This document shows, one piece after another, positions 5,590 to 6,371 of a stretch of 6,371 nucleotides of DNA. The position numbers and the translations under genes were made by a program. Source of the stretch: Pseudomonadota bacterium (GTDB taxonomy: Bacteria > Pseudomonadota > Alphaproteobacteria > Micavibrionales > Micavibrionaceae); the NCBI GenBank assembly GCA_016198545.1, contig JACQIJ010000230.1, forward strand, positions 1-6,371, in the 5' to 3' direction. Below the pieces are notes generated by a model. That model saw only the letters and a list, made by a program, of their open reading frames with translations. It was not told where the DNA came from and ran no database searches. The stretch's first letter is position 1, and each line of letters begins with the position of its first letter.

Positions 5590-6254
5590 AGACGGCGCAT
5601 GTATGGGCTGTTACGGCTGTCGTTGCGCTGGCGCTGATTGGCGGCGCGGCGGTGATGAAACGCAAGGAGGCGGGAAATGCGCCGGCTTTCAGTCCTGCGG
5701 AAATACAAAGCCCGCAGCCCGTTGCGCAGGCCGGCGCAGCGCCCGAGGAAAAGCCGGAACGAAAATCGCCTTCATCCGTTCGGAAAACGTCGGGGAAAAT
5801 GGAGCTGGCCGTTCCTGTTCTGACGGAGCGGGAAAAACGGCTGCCGCTGACATACACATGCCATAAGGACAATATATCCCCGCCGCTGGAGTGGGCCGGC
5901 GCGCCCGCGGGAACGAAAAGTTTTGCGCTGATGCTGGTGAAGGATGTCGAACCGCCCTTTACGGGGTGGGCGATATTCAATATCCCGCCGGATTTTACGG
6001 GTCTGAAGGAAAATCTTCCAAAACGGGCGGAACTGGAAAATGGAATTTGCCATGCGCGCAGCAATCATGATGCATCCGAATATGTCGGCCCGTGCGATCC
6101 GCAGGGGCGGTTTCGTTACGCCTTCCGGCTTTATGCGCTTGATGTGATGCTGCCTCTGGGGGTCGGCGCGCCCGTTGCCGATCTGGAAGCGGCGATGAAG
6201 GGGCATGTTCTCGATATGGCGGAAGCCCCGTTCCTGCACTATCTGCGATTCTGA
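5586..6254 (+). CDS. membrane-anchored PEBP / YbhB-YbcL family protein with altered ligand site (222 aa)
   Basis: The N-terminus (1-24) is a hydrophobic signal anchor or signal peptide. A Pro/Ala/Glu/Lys-rich linker (about 28-72) follows, then a PEBP-like domain (73-222) expected in the periplasm. Family landmarks: DNISPPLEWAGAPAGTKSFAL (95-115); the DPDAP loop in the form KDVEPP (119-124); GWAIFNIPP (127-135) where most members have HWv.yNiP; YVGPCDPQGRFRYAFRLYALD (166-186) where GPCPP.G.H.Y is usual; and AMKGHVL (203-209) near the end. The overall fold is convincing. However, the histidine before the Trp is Gly127, and the histidine of the G-x-H-R-Y position is Phe176, so the canonical anion or phospho-ligand pocket is degenerate. 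Bacterial PEBPs have poorly defined roles. The start overlaps the phosphatase stop by 4 bases. No terminator-like hairpin with a T-run follows the stop. Confidence 0.88.
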   Translation: MKTAHVWAVTAVVALALIGGAAVMKRKEAGNAPAFSPAEIQSPQPVAQAGAAPEEKPERKSPSSVRKTSGKMELAVPVLTEREKRLPLTYTCHKDNISPPLEWAGAPAGTKSFALMLVKDVEPPFTGWAIFNIPPDFTGLKENLPKRAELENGICHARSNHDASEYVGPCDPQGRFRYAFRLYALDVMLPLGVGAPVADLEAAMKGHVLDMAEAPFLHYLRF

Positions 6255-6276
6255 CATTCAGCCGTTCCATAAGCGA

Positions 6277-6309
6277 TTAACCGGGCGTTAACCCGCGCGG
6301 GCGTATGAT
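6277..6309 (+). promoter_or_regulatory. CtrA box with -10 element: candidate cell-cycle-regulated promoter
   Basis: TTAA (6277-6280), seven bases, TTAAC (6288-6292) is a perfect match to the alphaproteobacterial CtrA consensus TTAA-N7-TTAAC. TATGAT (6304-6309) follows and matches the -10 consensus at five of six positions. The box covers the place where a -35 hexamer would sit (about 6281-6286), and no sigma70-like -35 exists there. This is the arrangement of CtrA-activated promoters in Caulobacter. A start near 6316 would give a leader of about 39 bases before the ATG at 6355. The spacer also contains the 10-bp palindrome CCCGCGCGGG (6292-6301). Confidence 0.6.
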
Positions 6310-6354
6310 CGGCCCACTTCACAACACAAACAACCAAACCTGAGGAGAAAACAC

Positions 6355-6371
6355 ATGACATTGTGTCTGGG
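6355..6371 (+). CDS. start of an unidentified gene (first 5 codons; runs off the right edge)
   Basis: An ATG at 6355 stands 7 bases after a strong GAGGAG ribosome binding site (6342-6347), within a 100-base gap that carries its own promoter-like signal. Only MTLCL and two bases of a Gly codon are visible, which is not enough to identify the product. The gap and the CtrA-type promoter suggest a transcription unit separate from the upstream phosphatase operon. Confidence 0.7.

Noticed and set aside
5189..6064. A 291-codon leftward open frame opposite the phosphatase and PEBP genes
   Set aside because: It is antisense to two genes with clear family motifs, its product is Arg/Pro/Ala/Ser-rich without domains, and GC-rich coding DNA commonly leaves such shadow frames.
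1..6371. CRISPR arrays, tRNA/rRNA genes, transposases, attachment sites
   Set aside because: No repeated spacer-length units, cloverleaf-like sequence, transposase motifs or terminal inverted repeats were visible on either strand.

Overview
The window looks like chromosomal DNA of a Gram-negative alphaproteobacterium. Four things point that way: an LPS gene (Kdo transferase, waaA), ornithine-lipid genes (olsB plus a PlsC/OlsA acyltransferase), a 73-residue DUF3126 protein (a family I know essentially from Alphaproteobacteria), and a perfect match to the CtrA cell-cycle box TTAA-N7-TTAAC near the right end. I cannot name a genus. No insertion sequence, phage gene, tRNA, rRNA or CRISPR array is visible, and no stretch over about 110 bases lacks a gene.

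Layout, left to right. The 5' part of waaA runs leftward off the window edge (422 to 1). A small basic unknown gene (527-805) diverges from it. Next come two leftward genes for unrecognised exported proteins: an 11-cysteine secreted protein (1802 to 822) and, upstream of it, a very cationic Lys/Ala/Ser/Tyr-rich protein (2391 to 1864). A plausible promoter sits at 2433-2462. Then a leftward envelope-lipid operon: olsB (4458 to 3556), a PlsC-type acyltransferase (3556 to 2762, sharing one base with olsB), and DUF3126 (2725 to 2504). Diverging from olsB is a rightward operon of three genes joined by two 4-base ATGA overlaps: a Sel1-repeat exported protein (4505-5095), a low-molecular-weight protein tyrosine phosphatase (5092-5589), and a membrane-anchored PEBP/YbhB-like protein (5586-6254). 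At the right end a new gene starts at 6355 behind a strong ribosome binding site and a CtrA-type promoter; only its first five complete codons are present.

How the genes fit together. OlsB acylates ornithine to lyso-ornithine lipid and the adjacent acyltransferase is expected to add the second acyl chain, so olsB-olsA reads as a complete ornithine-lipid module. With waaA this makes the window an envelope-biogenesis neighbourhood, and most of the remaining genes encode exported or membrane-anchored proteins. The least explained parts are the exported pair at 822-2391, the PEBP-like protein that lacks the usual active-site histidines, and the CtrA-box promoter of the truncated last gene.
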